NCBI GenBank assembly: GCA_026936325.1
Contig: JAPTHN010000001.1
Coordinates: forward strand, 128,751,138 to 128,815,137
DNA from: Platynereis dumerilii
Taxonomy: Eukaryota; Annelida; Polychaeta; Phyllodocida; Nereididae
Direction of reading: 5' to 3'
Length of the DNA: 64,000 nucleotides
A program made the position numbers and the translations under genes. The notes under the pieces were generated by a model. The model was not told the origin of the DNA, searched no databases, and saw only the letters and a list, made by a program, of their open reading frames with translations. Positions 36,432 to 48,722 of this stretch are shown here, piece after piece (positions within the stretch are counted from its first letter, which is position 1; every line of letters starts with the position of its first letter).

Positions 36432-37010
36432 TAATTATCTTTGCATAATTTGCATATATATACGCAATCAATTAATCATTGTCGAATTTAATGAACAAAG
36501 GTTCATGGAAGGCTGTTAAAAATCTTGATTTCTGTGTCCATAGCAGTTGGTTGGTGGACCAGATGACCACAAAAGATCACCGACTTTTACTGTCAAATTA
36601 GTTTTGAATGCAATCAATATGCAAAATCCTAAATTTAGTACATTGTAGGCCGAACTGTCTATTTTTATTTGATCATGTTGATTGGACCATGGTGGAGACC
36701 AATATTGGCAAATTCAATTCCTAATTATCTTTGCATAATTTGCATATATATACGCAATCAATTAATCATTGTCGAATTTAATGAACAAAGGTTCATGGAA
36801 GGCTGTTAAAAATCTTGATTTCGTGTCCATAGCAGTTGGTTGGTGGACCAGATGACCACAAAAGATCACCGACTTTTACTGTCAAATTAGTTTTGAATGC
36901 AATCAATATGCAAAATCCTAAATTTAGTACATTGTAGGCCGAACTGTCTATTTTTATTTGATCATGTTGATTGGACCATGGTGGAGACCAATATTGGCAA
37001 ATTCAATTCC
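36432..37010 (+). repeat. Tandem duplication, 290-bp period, nearly identical
   Basis: Copies at 36432-36721 and 36722-37010, both starting TAATTATCTTTGCATAATTT. I see a one-base indel (GATTTCTGTG against GATTTCGTG) and virtually no other change, so the event is recent or an assembly duplicate. Confidence 0.95.
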
Positions 37011-37270
37011 TAAATATCTTTGCCAAAATTCAGGTTCTCTCTATTCTGACTTTTTTTCCCTGTTAAAGGGAATTCATTGGCCAATGATGATAATATTATG
37101 TAGAAATTTTAAGCAATGCGCAAAATCTCATTTCTTCGCGATCCAGTTAGCCTCGTCGGTAATTATGTAAAATGCCAGAAAAAGTAAGTCACCCTGTGCT
37201 GGTCTGCTAGGCCTCCTAAACAACTTTCCCTTGTCACAACAGACTAAACAAAGTGGTGAATTTATTTTGT

Positions 37271-37552
37271 TTGTTTGTGTTTTACGCCTCTGCAGCACCT
37301 TAGTGGGCTATATCGAGGCATGCGATCGCCGTATGATGATGAGATGACAAAACTGTGAGTCGGGCACATACCCTATTAATTCAGGGATGCCCAGGGTCTT
37401 TCAGTTGCCCCAACATAGAATATTGGATACAACCCTTCTCCATTTAATGTCGCATGGGCTCGGAATAAAGTGAGTTCCCGGGGTGAGATTTGAACCCACG
37501 CCCTCAAACCCGGTTGACAAGCATACTTACCAATTAGGCCACGGGGGAACTA
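37271..37552 (-). mobile_element. tRNA-derived SINE with target duplication
   Basis: On the minus strand the head has A box TGGCCTAATTGGTAAG and B box GGTTCAAATCT, then a body ending in an AAACACAAACAA tail. Flanking AATTTATTTTGT is repeated exactly (37259-37270, 37553-37564), the hallmark of LINE-mediated insertion. It differs in body and tail from the SINE at 25646. Confidence 0.88.
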
Positions 37553-37564
37553 AATTTATTTTGT

Positions 37565-38872
37565 GATGTGTCTATAAATATTGCTTTAGTTATTCGACAT
37601 CAGGTGAAACACTTCATTGGTAATCTGATAATGAATTCTTATCTCATCACTTTTTGACAAGTTTACAAGGAGCAGAAAACAAGCTGCACTACTATGCTGC
37701 GGCATTTACATATTATATATTTCCATACTGTCTTACCGTCAGATTATATTATTATGCCATGTATAATCATAACAATGTTCTGTAGAGTGTAGGCTAAAGA
37801 AGACCTTAGTACAATCATTTTATGTTACTCAAATAACAGCATCAATATATACTAATTTCACTACACTTATACATACTTCCCATTGCACCTATTAAAGTGC
37901 TATTTCAAGAAAAAACAAGAGATCAAACAATTGTTATTAGGCCTACACTTTTTGCAGTTAGTTTATGACTTTCAAAATAATTATTTTTATTCCTGACTAG
38001 ATGCTATTTGACAATTTTCTCTCTGTGCCAATGATTCTGTGTAAATAATAATAAATTGAATATCTTTTAACAATGCAGGCAATGTCTTTGATGTTATTGA
38101 AACATTTTCCTAACATTCTTAACTTACAAGCATGAACTGAGTCTCATTTAAGCTCATTGATATTGGTAAAGTAAGAAATTGACAGCCTATTAAAATGCTG
38201 ATCCTTCACCTTCAGCTTGTGATTTTCATATGTCAATCTTGTGAAATCCAATAGTTTACAAAAGACTGTTTTTGTTTCGCTTTATTTTTTTGGTTGTTCC
38301 AGCTGTCACTAGGAGTGGAAAGCAATGTGCAATAAAAGTAGGCCTAACAGCATTTTGGTGATATCTGCATCGCTTTTTCATTTTATTCATCAAAATGACC
38401 AAAGATTCCAATGTTCAAATTAAAATGCCGAATCTTACGCAGTGTGAATTTCATATTATCGAAAGCTCTGTACTAGTATTTTTTGGGTAGTACCATAGCA
38501 ATCATTTTCACCTCTTTTGTCTTAAAACCTGTCTGACAGTGTCTGTGGTATACTGTTGGTATTTGTTAAGGCAACATTTCATGTCTATGCTCAATTTTTG
38601 CAGCATTCATGAATATATATAGATAAGCACGACAAGCGCCATCCAAGGTAAAGGACCACCTCCTTTCATACCACTTCGCAGTGTCAGTTCTAGATCATAC
38701 TTTCATCTCTTCATGACTCCCCCATCTTACCAACCATCCAAACCTACACCAACAAACTCTACAACCACGCACCAGAAACGTGCGTACGTTCCGCTTGCGA
38801 CACGACCTCTAGTTAGTTTATAGTATTAAGCCACCTTACATGATGGCATGACACAAATAAAAAATGACCGAC
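37565..38872. other. No gene seen
   Basis: AT-rich sequence; only degenerate relatives of the 264-bp repeat near 38190 and 38424. Confidence 0.4.

Positions 38873-38906
<34 letters not shown>
38873..38906. repeat. GATA microsatellite
   Basis: Eight uninterrupted GATA units. Confidence 0.95.
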
Positions 38907-38907
<1 letters not shown>

Positions 38908-41374
38908 GTGAAATATAAGTTGAAAAGGATTGTGTGAAATGGGAAGTTTACTGTTTAAATGAATAAAGGTCTAAAATCTTTCAATGATGTATTGATAAAT
39001 CATTGATGCCTGGGGCAGGCTTGCATGAGGGCAAATATCATGGATGATATGTATAACTTATCACTCTAGGATTTGTGTAGAAAGAGGGGGGGGGGGGGGT
39101 TCAAGCACGGAACAATTGGTCCATGGTTCAAGCAAGTGTCTGCAGCTGATTAGTGCTAAGCTGCCTGGGAACCCACCTTCTCATGTCAAGTGAACCATGG
39201 CCATTCTATATCAGTGACCTCTAATTAGAAACAAGACACAGGTGCTCTATTTTCAAGATTTGGAATGTACCTAAAATGGTGTTTATCTGCATACATGTAT
39301 TTCTATTTACATAATTAATGCATGATTTGTTTCATAAAAGTGACTGAATACCCAGAATAGTCTGGACACAGATACATGTACTCCCAAATATGGATATCAC
39401 AAATAACATTCATTATTATGCAAACTGTTCAGTTTACGAAAAAGCACTAGGATTGAATAACATCATTAGAAATTGAATGATACAAATTGAGTTGTTCATA
39501 TAAGTGATAAGTATGAAAAACAAATCACATTTGCTTTTTCACTGAAAATAAATTCAAGCATAAGTATTCAGGTTACTTTTGTAAAATTTTAATTAAGTGT
39601 TCAAGTGACAAGATGACATGGGGTGAAGGTATTGATCAGAATAATTTTCAATGTTGGAACTCAGAACAACTGGACTGAAAGTGACAGGGAGTGAGTTGAG
39701 AGTAGAGAAACAACAGGTACCAGCTGTGGCATCTCATCAACCCCATCTGATGACCCCCTCTACTCAAGTCTGCTTTCCCTAGCCTCTGGTACCAAAAGGG
39801 GTAAATAAGAAAGATGGAGGGAGGGGGTTGAACAGGGTTTGACTTGAAAGACCAGTGCGGACACCTGACTGATGAGGGCATGTGTGGGACCATTACCTTA
39901 AGAAGGGAACACTCTTACAGTTATGCTATCTGCAGAATTGACCCTACTGCTAATCGAAACAACAAACAGAAAACAATGAAACACTCAAGCATTCATTCAA
40001 GTGCTTTGAGAGATCTGAAACTGTTAATTATGTGTGTCACACCGGAGGAGAGTTAATCTTTATGTTACAACTTCACAAAACAGTGTATCATGTGGTCAGG
40101 GTAGGCTCAACAAGCTTACACTGAGAAGTGAGGATGACGCCATTAGAAAGCGCATACATCAAACTAAGCTGGAAGGGGAGGTGGGAGGATTGAAGTTCTC
40201 ACTGCCTGTGGTTGAACTTTGCTGGTTGGTGTTACACATTGTTACAGCCATGGAAACATGCCTTAAAGACATAGGCAATATTTTGTGAATATTCAAGAAT
40301 GTAAAGTGATACAGTGAGGCACAAAAGCATGTGATTGAATTTTTGGATCCAAGAGGAGGCTTCTCAGGCAATCATATCAACCTGCTCGTGCTGCATGTCC
40401 TTTCACCTTTATGAGAGCAATTCTGATTTGACTTTTTCGTGCTCCAAGTCAAGGGTATCGGCATACTTGGCGCAGAACAAATCTTCTATTAATTTCAAGA
40501 TTGACTCAAGAATGTGCCTGTTGCCGATATGTCCGGCAAGGACAATTGGTGGCAGTCTTTCCACCTCAAAAGAAGTTTGAACATACCCTTGACAACCAAG
40601 AGTCAATTCCAGATTACGTACAGCTATTGCAAGGCAATTACTTCAACACTCCACTTTGCCAAAACATAGAACCTACATACAAGGGATTAACATTGGAATG
40701 TTGCAATTTGTCTCTATACAGGCCCCGGGTTTCAAATATCATGGATCACTCTTTTCTGATTCTAAGGATTTTACGGCATCATATACTCAGAAAATGTATT
40801 ATTTTTATAGTCCCAGCCGAATGTAAATCAACATAAAATTTTGTCAATATGTCAGTTTTTGTCAAATTGTTCTACATGTCAGCAACCATTCCAGTCAGTT
40901 GATTTATAAATGCCTTATACATGTGGGAAAATCTGCATCCATATTATCAAACTCCTTGTTATCATATCTGTGGAAATACAACCTTTATCAAATACATCTT
41001 TACTCTATATCTAGTAACTATTAATCAATAATCTACATTATTATTATTGAACTTTTTCTACATAATTTGCCCTACAGTTCACCATCTGAATTAGAATCAC
41101 AATGACAGTAAACCTGGAAATAGTTTGCCACTAACAAAGGTGCGAGTGACAGTTCGAATGAGGCATGTATGTGCTAAATGAAAACTCTTCTCCATTGCTA
41201 CAGGTTGTGGTAAGGTCCGGCCTTTTTTTTTTAGAAATTTTTCTTCCATGTGGGGCTGTTTAAGCAAATGTTCCACCTCTGATTCCTTGATACTTAAAGG
41301 ATGTAAACTTAAAGAGATAAAAACAACTGGGCAACCATGTTAAACATTCAACCTCTTTAACTGTGGATATGAAT
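38907..41374. other. No recognised gene
   Basis: A G14 tract lies at 39086-39099. On the minus strand around 40409-40640 there is an open frame (with GYVQTSFEVERLPPIVLAGH) that looks somewhat protein-like, but it has no start codon, splice sites or family match that I can see. Confidence 0.35.
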
Positions 41375-43018
41375 TTGATTTACATTCCTTGTAGAGAAAG
41401 GGACGGAAGGCCGAATCACTGTTCTCTCTTTTTAACTTCAAAAACAAAGTCAGAAAATGCTTGAACTTGGGAACTCCAATCGAAAATTAAACATGCCTGC
41501 TATCCAATCTCTTTTAAAATTAGAGTATCAAATTCCTTGACCCTGAAAATGGGGGTATAGCCACTGAAACGAAGTTTCTAACTTGCGTAGTTTCCGAGAT
41601 ATGGCATAAAATAAGTTTTTAATGGCAGCCATCTTGAAAATTAAATATGGCTGCCATGCAATCTCTTGTACACTTAGTGTATCTGATTCCTTGACCCCAA
41701 AAATGAGTTCCTGCCACTGAAATGAAGTCTCTAACCCTTGTAGTTTCTGAGATATGTCAGAAAATTGATTTTTTATGGCGGCCATCTTGAAAATCAATAT
41801 GGCTGCCATCATAGCACTATCAAAGTACTTTTTATGAATTCCTTGTGTGATATGAAAGGGATTGCCACTGAAATCATCTCTCTAGCTATCATAGTTCCTG
41901 AGATATTGATGAAAATAGGTTCAGAATGGCGGCCATTTTGAAATCCAAGATGGCGGAGGAACAACACAAATCCCAGGATGGCTCCCTGCCTGAAATGGTA
42001 GAGTAGGTCCTTCCAGGGCTGGACTGGGCCGCCGGGATACCGGGAGAATTCCCGGTGGGCCGATGCCTCTGTGGGCCGATTGGCCAAGGATATGTTGTAG
42101 AAAAAAAGCTGATAAATTTGGCTCCCGTTTTTGCAACCCCAACATATTTGGTACCATTAGAATCGCCTTGAGAAGAAAATTCCAATGGTGTCAAGACCAA
42201 AGATCATATTGTAGACTATTACGACTCATAAGAGTAAATTGTCTTCTATAGTTGTAGTGATGAATCATAATATTTTGTATTTTTGGATGCCCTCAAAATG
42301 CCCATGTATGGCCATTCTTGCTTTACCACCTCTCTTGCAGTGCCTGGGTTACTATAATTAGGCATAAAGCATTCAGTTAGCATTCAATTCACTCAGAGAG
42401 AATTTCAATATAAGCACATGGGGCATTTAACCTTACATATGTCCATAATTTATAGACAAACAAGTTTGTCTTGGGAGTAAATCTAAAACCCCGTCCCCAG
42501 TGGCTAAAAAATTATGGGGCATACCTAGGCTAGGGTGCCCAAGGGGCCCACCCCTCAGGGGGGCCCCCAACCCATAGAATGTGACATAAACATATAAAAT
42601 CTTAATACACAGGTAGTTCCCAATGGGGGCCCCAAACGCTCTGACCCTAGGGACCCCGCTAGCTCTTTTTGAGCCCCTGTCCGCCCCGAATATCAGGGAC
42701 GGACGCAGGGGGGGGGGGGGATGGGAGGGATGCATCCCCCCCGCCAGACCAAAATTTATATATTTTTACATGTTAATTTTATCTGCGTGCAGTCACGTTA
42801 TGACGCGAATTATGCGTTCCGTGACGCGATAGCCCGATAGACCCCCCCACCGGAATTTTCTGGATCCCCCCTGGTCTGATGGGCCCCTAACTGGGCCACT
42901 GTCCACAAAAATTTCCAGGGCCGATTTTCTATCCCAGTCCACCCCTGGGTCCTTTTGAACATTTGTGCCAAGTTTCATGCTTTCCTCACTCTGCGAGCGA
43001 TTCTTACACCCATCACCC
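41375..43018 (-). repeat. YY1-motif repeat, copy 2, split by a hAT element
   Basis: Reverse-complement match of 10135-10845, including the same 125-bp internal units, interrupted at 42014-42947. The uninterrupted copy 1 gives the pre-insertion state and confirms the insertion point. Confidence 0.85.
42014..42947. mobile_element. 934-bp non-autonomous hAT element
   Basis: Ends CAGGGCTGGACTGGG and, read inward from the right, CAGGGGTGGACTGGG. Flanks are GGTCCTTC (42006-42013) and GGTCCTTT (42948-42955), an 8-bp duplication with one change. It sits inside copy 2 of the YY1-motif repeat, whose other copy has an empty site. The interior carries a G13 tract (42708-42720) and no transposase. Confidence 0.93.
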
Positions 43019-43849
43019 CGACTATTTGGAGACAGAAATGTCCATGCAAGGAAATAAAACAGTTAAATAGTGAAAACCACATCATTCGAGGAAACTCCAG
43101 AGCAAAACAATAGGGGAAAAAATGAAAATGTCACGCAAAATGTGGCAAAAAAAGCCATTTTTCAAACATAAAACCTTTGTAACTTTGGAACTGGTGAACG
43201 TAAAGCTATCAAACTTTCAGCATCTTGTTGGAACTTTATCTAGAAGATATCGGTGTAATTGTTACATTCTCATTATTACTGTGTCAATTTTTATGAGCTG
43301 TTACATGCTGTAGGGTAAAATTGCCCATTATTTTGACACAAGGCCTTCATTTTAAAATGTTTTGAATCCAAACATCCAAACATAATAATAATAATATAAT
43401 ATAATCCAAACATCAATGTGCAGAACTGGGTCATATGCTTTCTGTCAGATTATCCAGGTGGCAGCATGGGCCAGAAACACTGCCAAGTGCTGCCACCACA
43501 ATATGCCTCAGAAATACAAAGTGCATTTGTTTTCCACCCCAATCTCACATTTTCCATCAACAAGACACATACATGTATCACCTTTATATTTGCATTTTAT
43601 GCACACTGTTTGATATTAATGTCTATTAATTCCAACAATTTCCCACAACCATGTCCTCCATCACAGTCATATTCAGGCTCACACATCCTAGCTAAATGGC
43701 TTAAATACCTGCTTGCAACGGGTTTTCTAGTATGAATAAAGATTTTAACTTGTGTTTTGTTTTCTTGTTAATGTTTGTAACCTTGTATTATAAGTTCAGT
43801 TTCAATTCTGTCGGACTTATCAAGAAAGTCTCACCAATATAGAGTTTAG

Positions 43850-44009
43850 CAGTGGCGTCCCTATTGGACCTGTGCCCCCAGGTGCCCCCCCATATGAACT
43901 TTCCAACTCTGGCTAAAATATACATTTAGTATAGAGGGTGCCCCCCCAGAGAATTGCGTGCCCCCCCCCCCAGGTGCCCCCTGCTCGAGACCGCCTAGTT
44001 ACACCACTG
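43850..44009. mobile_element. 160-bp hAT MITE
   Basis: Ends CAGTGGCGTCCCTA and TAGTTACACCACTG, flanked by exact GAGTTTAG octamers (43842-43849, 44010-44017). The ends start like those of 26489-27219 (CAGTGGCGT), so the two may share a mobilising transposase. The interior is rich in GTGCCCCC runs. Confidence 0.92.
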
Positions 44010-44017
44010 GAGTTTAG

Positions 44018-44815
44018 AGATGGTAGACTTTTCTTACAGCCAGTTTGAATAAAGACAATTAAAGTAGTTGTCTCTGCAAATGTGATTCAATGATTTCAAT
44101 CTGCCGCAAAATCAATCAAACTTTGGTCATTGCAATTAAGAAGGCCAGGGATTGTCTCATGTGTCATGGCCTGGTGGAAATTGATAACTGCACTTCACAC
44201 CTTTAGCTACCTTTGCCAAAATGAATTAATTCACATCTTCAGAATAACTGAATAGGTCGGAACAGAAAGGTATACATGTTGCATACAAAAGATGAAAATC
44301 ATAAGCAAAAGTTAAACAGACAACTTCTAGAAGGCTGCCTACATTTTATTTGAACTAATAAAATTATTAATGAAGAAACATACATGTCCATAAATTAAAA
44401 TGAAGAATGAAAGTAAAAACGCACTGAAACAGAACTGTAACTTAAATTTTGTTTATTTCAATTAAATAACAAATTTTCTCCCATTTCACGGGTATATATT
44501 ATGCTAGTTTAACCAAATAACCATTCATTTCAAAATTTAATTTTTTGGTACAGCATTTTGCAATCATCCATCAATATCCAAACTTAAAACAGTTCACACC
44601 AGAGAATTGTATTGTTAGAAGAAAACGCTATCCTCCTATGACCGATACAGCCAGAGATGTTATAATTCCACATTTTCTAATGGTACAGGTAAATATTAAT
44701 TAAGAGGTCACTGAGTTTAAGAAAGTCTTACGAAACTCAAGTAAGAAACAAGGAGGGAGACAATATCAGTGTATCTTGCACTTTCAGAGCAACAAAAGTC
44801 AGACAGGTAATAGAT
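44018..44815. other. No gene seen
   Basis: AT-rich sequence; nothing assignable. Confidence 0.4.
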
Positions 44816-44898
44816 AACGCCCTCGTTTGTGACAATATGCAATATATCCTAGGGCTTTAGCCCGAGGATTATTACACATTGTCACAAACAAGGGTGTT
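44816..44898. repeat. Foldback: 21-bp arms with nested inner hairpin
   Basis: AACGCCCTCGTTTGTGACAA pairs with TTGTCACAAACAAGGGTGTT with few mismatches. Inside, CCTAGGGCTTTAGCCCGAGG forms a second stem. Partial pairing continues outwards, so a MITE of about 120 bp is possible. Confidence 0.75.
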
Positions 44899-45094
44899 TT
44901 CTAACTTATACCACTAAGTACAAAACAAATTAATTTAAATCTCTTTGTTTGCCTTCAATCCTTCTTGTTTGACAACATTTCATTGTATTTGTTGCACATT
45001 CATGTTCCTCAGTTCATTTGAAGGTTGGCAGCCCTGAAGGCCACAGGTCAGAATTCTTTGTTCTTAGAAAATAATACAGTACTCTAATTTTTTG

Positions 45095-45193
45095 TATATA
45101 GAAAGATAGATGGAAAGATAGATAGAAAGATCAATAGAAAGATCGATAGATGGATAGAAATAACACAATACATTAATTTCATAGATTAATTTT

Positions 45194-45229
<36 letters not shown>

Positions 45230-45325
45230 CACAATACATTTTCATAGATTAATTTTATAGATAGATAGATAGATAGACAGCTAGACAGACAGATAGATAG
45301 ATAGATAGACGGAGAGATAGGTAGG
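45095..45325. repeat. GATA microsatellite cluster
   Basis: Several GATA runs, with two copies of an AACACAATACATT...TTTTATAGATAGATAG unit about 65 bp apart, so the microsatellite and its flank have been duplicated. Confidence 0.9.
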
Positions 45326-46353
45326 TCAATGGTGCAGCCCTCTCAGCCAAGGTCTCCTTGGTGAGGCTGATTATTACAGTCACTAAGCAAATTTTATTTT
45401 GTAGTCAAAAAATACATTCGAAAAAAATACTAGAAAGCAAGGAGCAGGGTACCGCCCCGAAATAAGAAGAAGCAGGGGTTCTGGAGCGGCAGCCCCCGAA
45501 TTAAGAAGAAAAAATCATTCTTTGAGCTTGCCAACTAGTGCTAAACTTGATGGTCTGCTGCTACGCTATTTTTTTTGCAGCTTGCCTATCCAAAATGAAC
45601 TATTGTATCGGTATAAAAAAGAGTGAATACAGCCTTTTTATTGAGACCACTTACACTTGATACAACCTTCCTCCTTGTTTACTGTCTGTGTTGTTCAGTT
45701 TTAATCCTTTGTTGGTCAGTTTTGTTTCATTGTTTCCTTCAATTTTATCTACTTGTAATCAGCCAAGCATGCAATATCATGGTCAGGTGTATGAGCTTTG
45801 ATATGCATTATATCAGAGCGAAATCCTGCCTTCTGATTGGCCAGAAAAAGCAAACAGTGGTATAATGTTTTGTTGATCCAGTCTGGAAAATGGTTACATT
45901 TTTTGCAGCAACTTAATATTGCTACATTTATGACTCAAAACTGTGAAAGGTTGTGCACCTTTATAATTTGCATGGCCTGTCTGTCTGGGAGGGGCAGAAA
46001 ATGATTGACAAGCACTACCATTTGTCAATTTCACAGAAGTCCCGCCTTCTATATATTCTTGGCAACCAATCATCCATAGACAACACAATTTTCCGCAAGT
46101 GTGGCTCCAGTGATATTAATTCACACAACAGCTCGTGATATTGTTACTCAGTGACCCTGACTTGGGTTGTTTTGTTTTTATCACCTGGTTTTACCTCAAA
46201 TTTTTAGTTATAAAGAGAGACTATTTTCTGCCATTACAAAAATGTGACGTCACCATGGAGCAACAATGGACATGATGTCACAATCCTATTGTTTTGGCCA
46301 TTGTTTGGTTTGTGACGTAATCAGTCAGCTGAAATGCTGGTGATGTCATAACC
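45326..46353. other. No gene seen
   Basis: Nothing assignable. Confidence 0.4.
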
Positions 46354-46396
46354 ATTGTAAAAAATATCGCCCTTGAAGGGTGATATTTTTTACAAT
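46354..46396. repeat. 43-base near-perfect palindrome
   Basis: Arms ATTGTAAAAAATATCGCCCTT (without its last base, 46354-46373) and the matching 46376-46396 differ at a single G/A position around a one-base centre. Part of a dispersed GTGATATTTTTTAC-type repeat seems likely. Confidence 0.85.
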
Positions 46397-46762
46397 ATCA
46401 TAGGCCTTGATATTTTGACTGTAAACAGTGATATTCACAGCCAACCAGGTGATAAATTGTGAAAGACTTAAAGAGAAGTTTAGTTGCTGTAACAATGAAA
46501 AAATAAAACACAATTTATTATATTTTCAACACTACAGTGTGTAAGAACACATAAATCTAAAATAAATTGATAAATGAATGAAAGCCATGAATTAACATCT
46601 AAACTTCAGTCGGCGCAAACTACCCTTGTAGCTAGCCTGTTGATATTAAACCCCAAGGTCATGTAGGGCTGAAACATTTTCCCCGGATGCCCGGGCACGG
46701 GTAGGGTAATGGATTTCCCCAGGCATAATTTGTCTGCCCGAGCACTCGATATATTTAGTTGT

Positions 46763-47426
46763 AAGAGGTATAATTAAGGCATCTAAATGCAAAATTTCGG
46801 AGGTCTAACTCCAAAATTGGCTGAATTATGAATCACTGAAAAAATATGTTTTTTTAACATTTTTGCTGAATTTGCTGTTATTAATTTTTGTAAGAGCATT
46901 TATAGCCCCAAAAGGCACATTAAGAGTATTTGACGCATAATATGGCAGATTTTCATGTTCATAGGTACAAGCGTTTCGGAGTTCTGCTCCGGAAACGGAA
47001 AAAAATTATTATTTTTAATTTCCCATATTTTATAAAAACTGTAAACTGTGCCTATATATGAACACCGGAAGACACATATATTCTATAAGAACCATTCCTG
47101 TGCCAAATATCATATATACAAGTGCAATGGTTTAGGTACAGTTACCAATACACAATGTGTGATGCTGCCCGTAGTGGATCCAAGCGAGATAAAAACGAAG
47201 TCACGTCCAAATAACAACATGCCTGCTGTTCATTCCTATGCTAGATGGTTGCTCTATAATCAAGCTAAGGTGCATTCTTGACTCCAAACATCTCCAACCA
47301 AAATTGCCAAGACAGGGCCAAAAAGACATTCTGAAAATGCTCAAATTTCAAATTTCCCGCCAAAACTTCCATTCTGTCATTGTGACTGCATAAATGGAGA
47401 TGTGTATACACACCTCCATTAAAAAT
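46763..47426 (+). repeat. 0.66-kb dispersed repeat, copy 2
   Basis: Matches 32018-32683 in the same orientation. The hairpin at 47396-47417 keeps its symmetry although its centre has changed from GTGTTAACAC to GTGTATACAC. Confidence 0.75.
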
Positions 47427-48722
47427 TACATTGCCCATTTTGGCTTTGCGTGTGACATGACAACCTTATACTGCAAAACGTGTCATTCTGAAATACAGAA
47501 ACATATTATGGCCTTTTTTCTGCCTTCGCAAGATGCTGAGCTAACCAGAGCATAATACCAAATTTAAAAATTTAATTTTAACTGCATTAATTTGCTTATA
47601 TTTTAAAGTTTTACTTGAATTTTTTACATGCAGTGTCCAGCGTGACACCTAAAATGTATCCCATATGCAATCATTTACCATTTAATATATCAAAAGCTAA
47701 GAGAAGTGGATAAATTTCCTGCTATTTACATCAAAGGAGACATCACTGCCTTTCATATGATCCATAATACATGCATAAATTCTATACGAAAGCTGAGATA
47801 TGACCCGAAATGCATGTCCATGTTGGGCAAAAACTGACATTTTACCAACTCACGACATTGGACCGTATATATACATGTTCTTATGATGTCTATGACATGG
47901 AAACTTATTTCAAACTTCACTCTAGTGATGATAGAGATCAGAGATAGGCATAGATGAAACATGTATGATTAGGTCTCCCATACTTTAGGAGGTGTGACAG
48001 AGCAAGTCCAGGCCTATGACCGATGGAAGAAAGCGAAAGAAGGTATTCAAAGGATGGCAAACGTGTATATACATGTAGGATCACTAAGTCTAGGCCTTTC
48101 ACAATTTAAGTGTTCATGTTTTTGGCCTAAGATAATATGGGTCTTAAGTTTTGGAGAGCTTAATCACAAATGCAAAAGGAAATTTGCGCCAAAATAGATA
48201 ATTTTAACAGCATTTTTAGGTCTTTGGAGAACTTTCGAACAAAATAAAATTTATTGGTTGCTGAAGATGACATTCAGACCATATAATATATTCAGATTCA
48301 TCAATGTCAAATGAGGGGAAATGAGTCAAATATGATGTCGAAGATATCATGACTTTTTAACTTTTCTAACATGATTTTGATGCAACTTTGTGAAAAAGGT
48401 TATATTTTCATTTGATAAAGACAGTCATTGGTAATTTTGAACATCCAATGCGATAGATAATCATCTAAGCTTTCCAAAAAGTGGTCTTCCATTCTTGTAC
48501 AGCCAATGCTTGGCTATCTGTATTAATTTAAAGCCACTAGAAGCTGTCAGCCTGTCACGCCTGCTTGTCACGCCAATTAGTTCGTTCCGCCCGTCACGTC
48601 ACGTCCCGCCTTTTAGGTTCTCCCAAAAATATGTACTCGTTTCAGCCCTAACGTCATGCATGTAAAACTATTGCAAAATCAACTAATCTTAGTTTTCAGA
48701 CAAAGCAGTTGAAAGCACTGTC
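47427..48722. other. No gene seen
   Basis: Includes short CGTCACG/CCTGTCACGCC repeats near 48545-48615. No exon recognised. Confidence 0.4.

Noticed and set aside
40409-40640. Minus-strand frame with ERLPPIVLAGH
   Set aside because: Looks somewhat protein-like, but has no ATG, no convincing acceptor and no family match.
43418-43735. 105-codon plus-strand frame
   Set aside because: No ATG at the proposed start, hydrophobic AT-driven composition, no domain.
44940-44975. Possible eighth AACAAGAA motif on the minus strand
   Set aside because: AACAAGAAGGATT lacks the inverted stem and similarity stops after a few bases.
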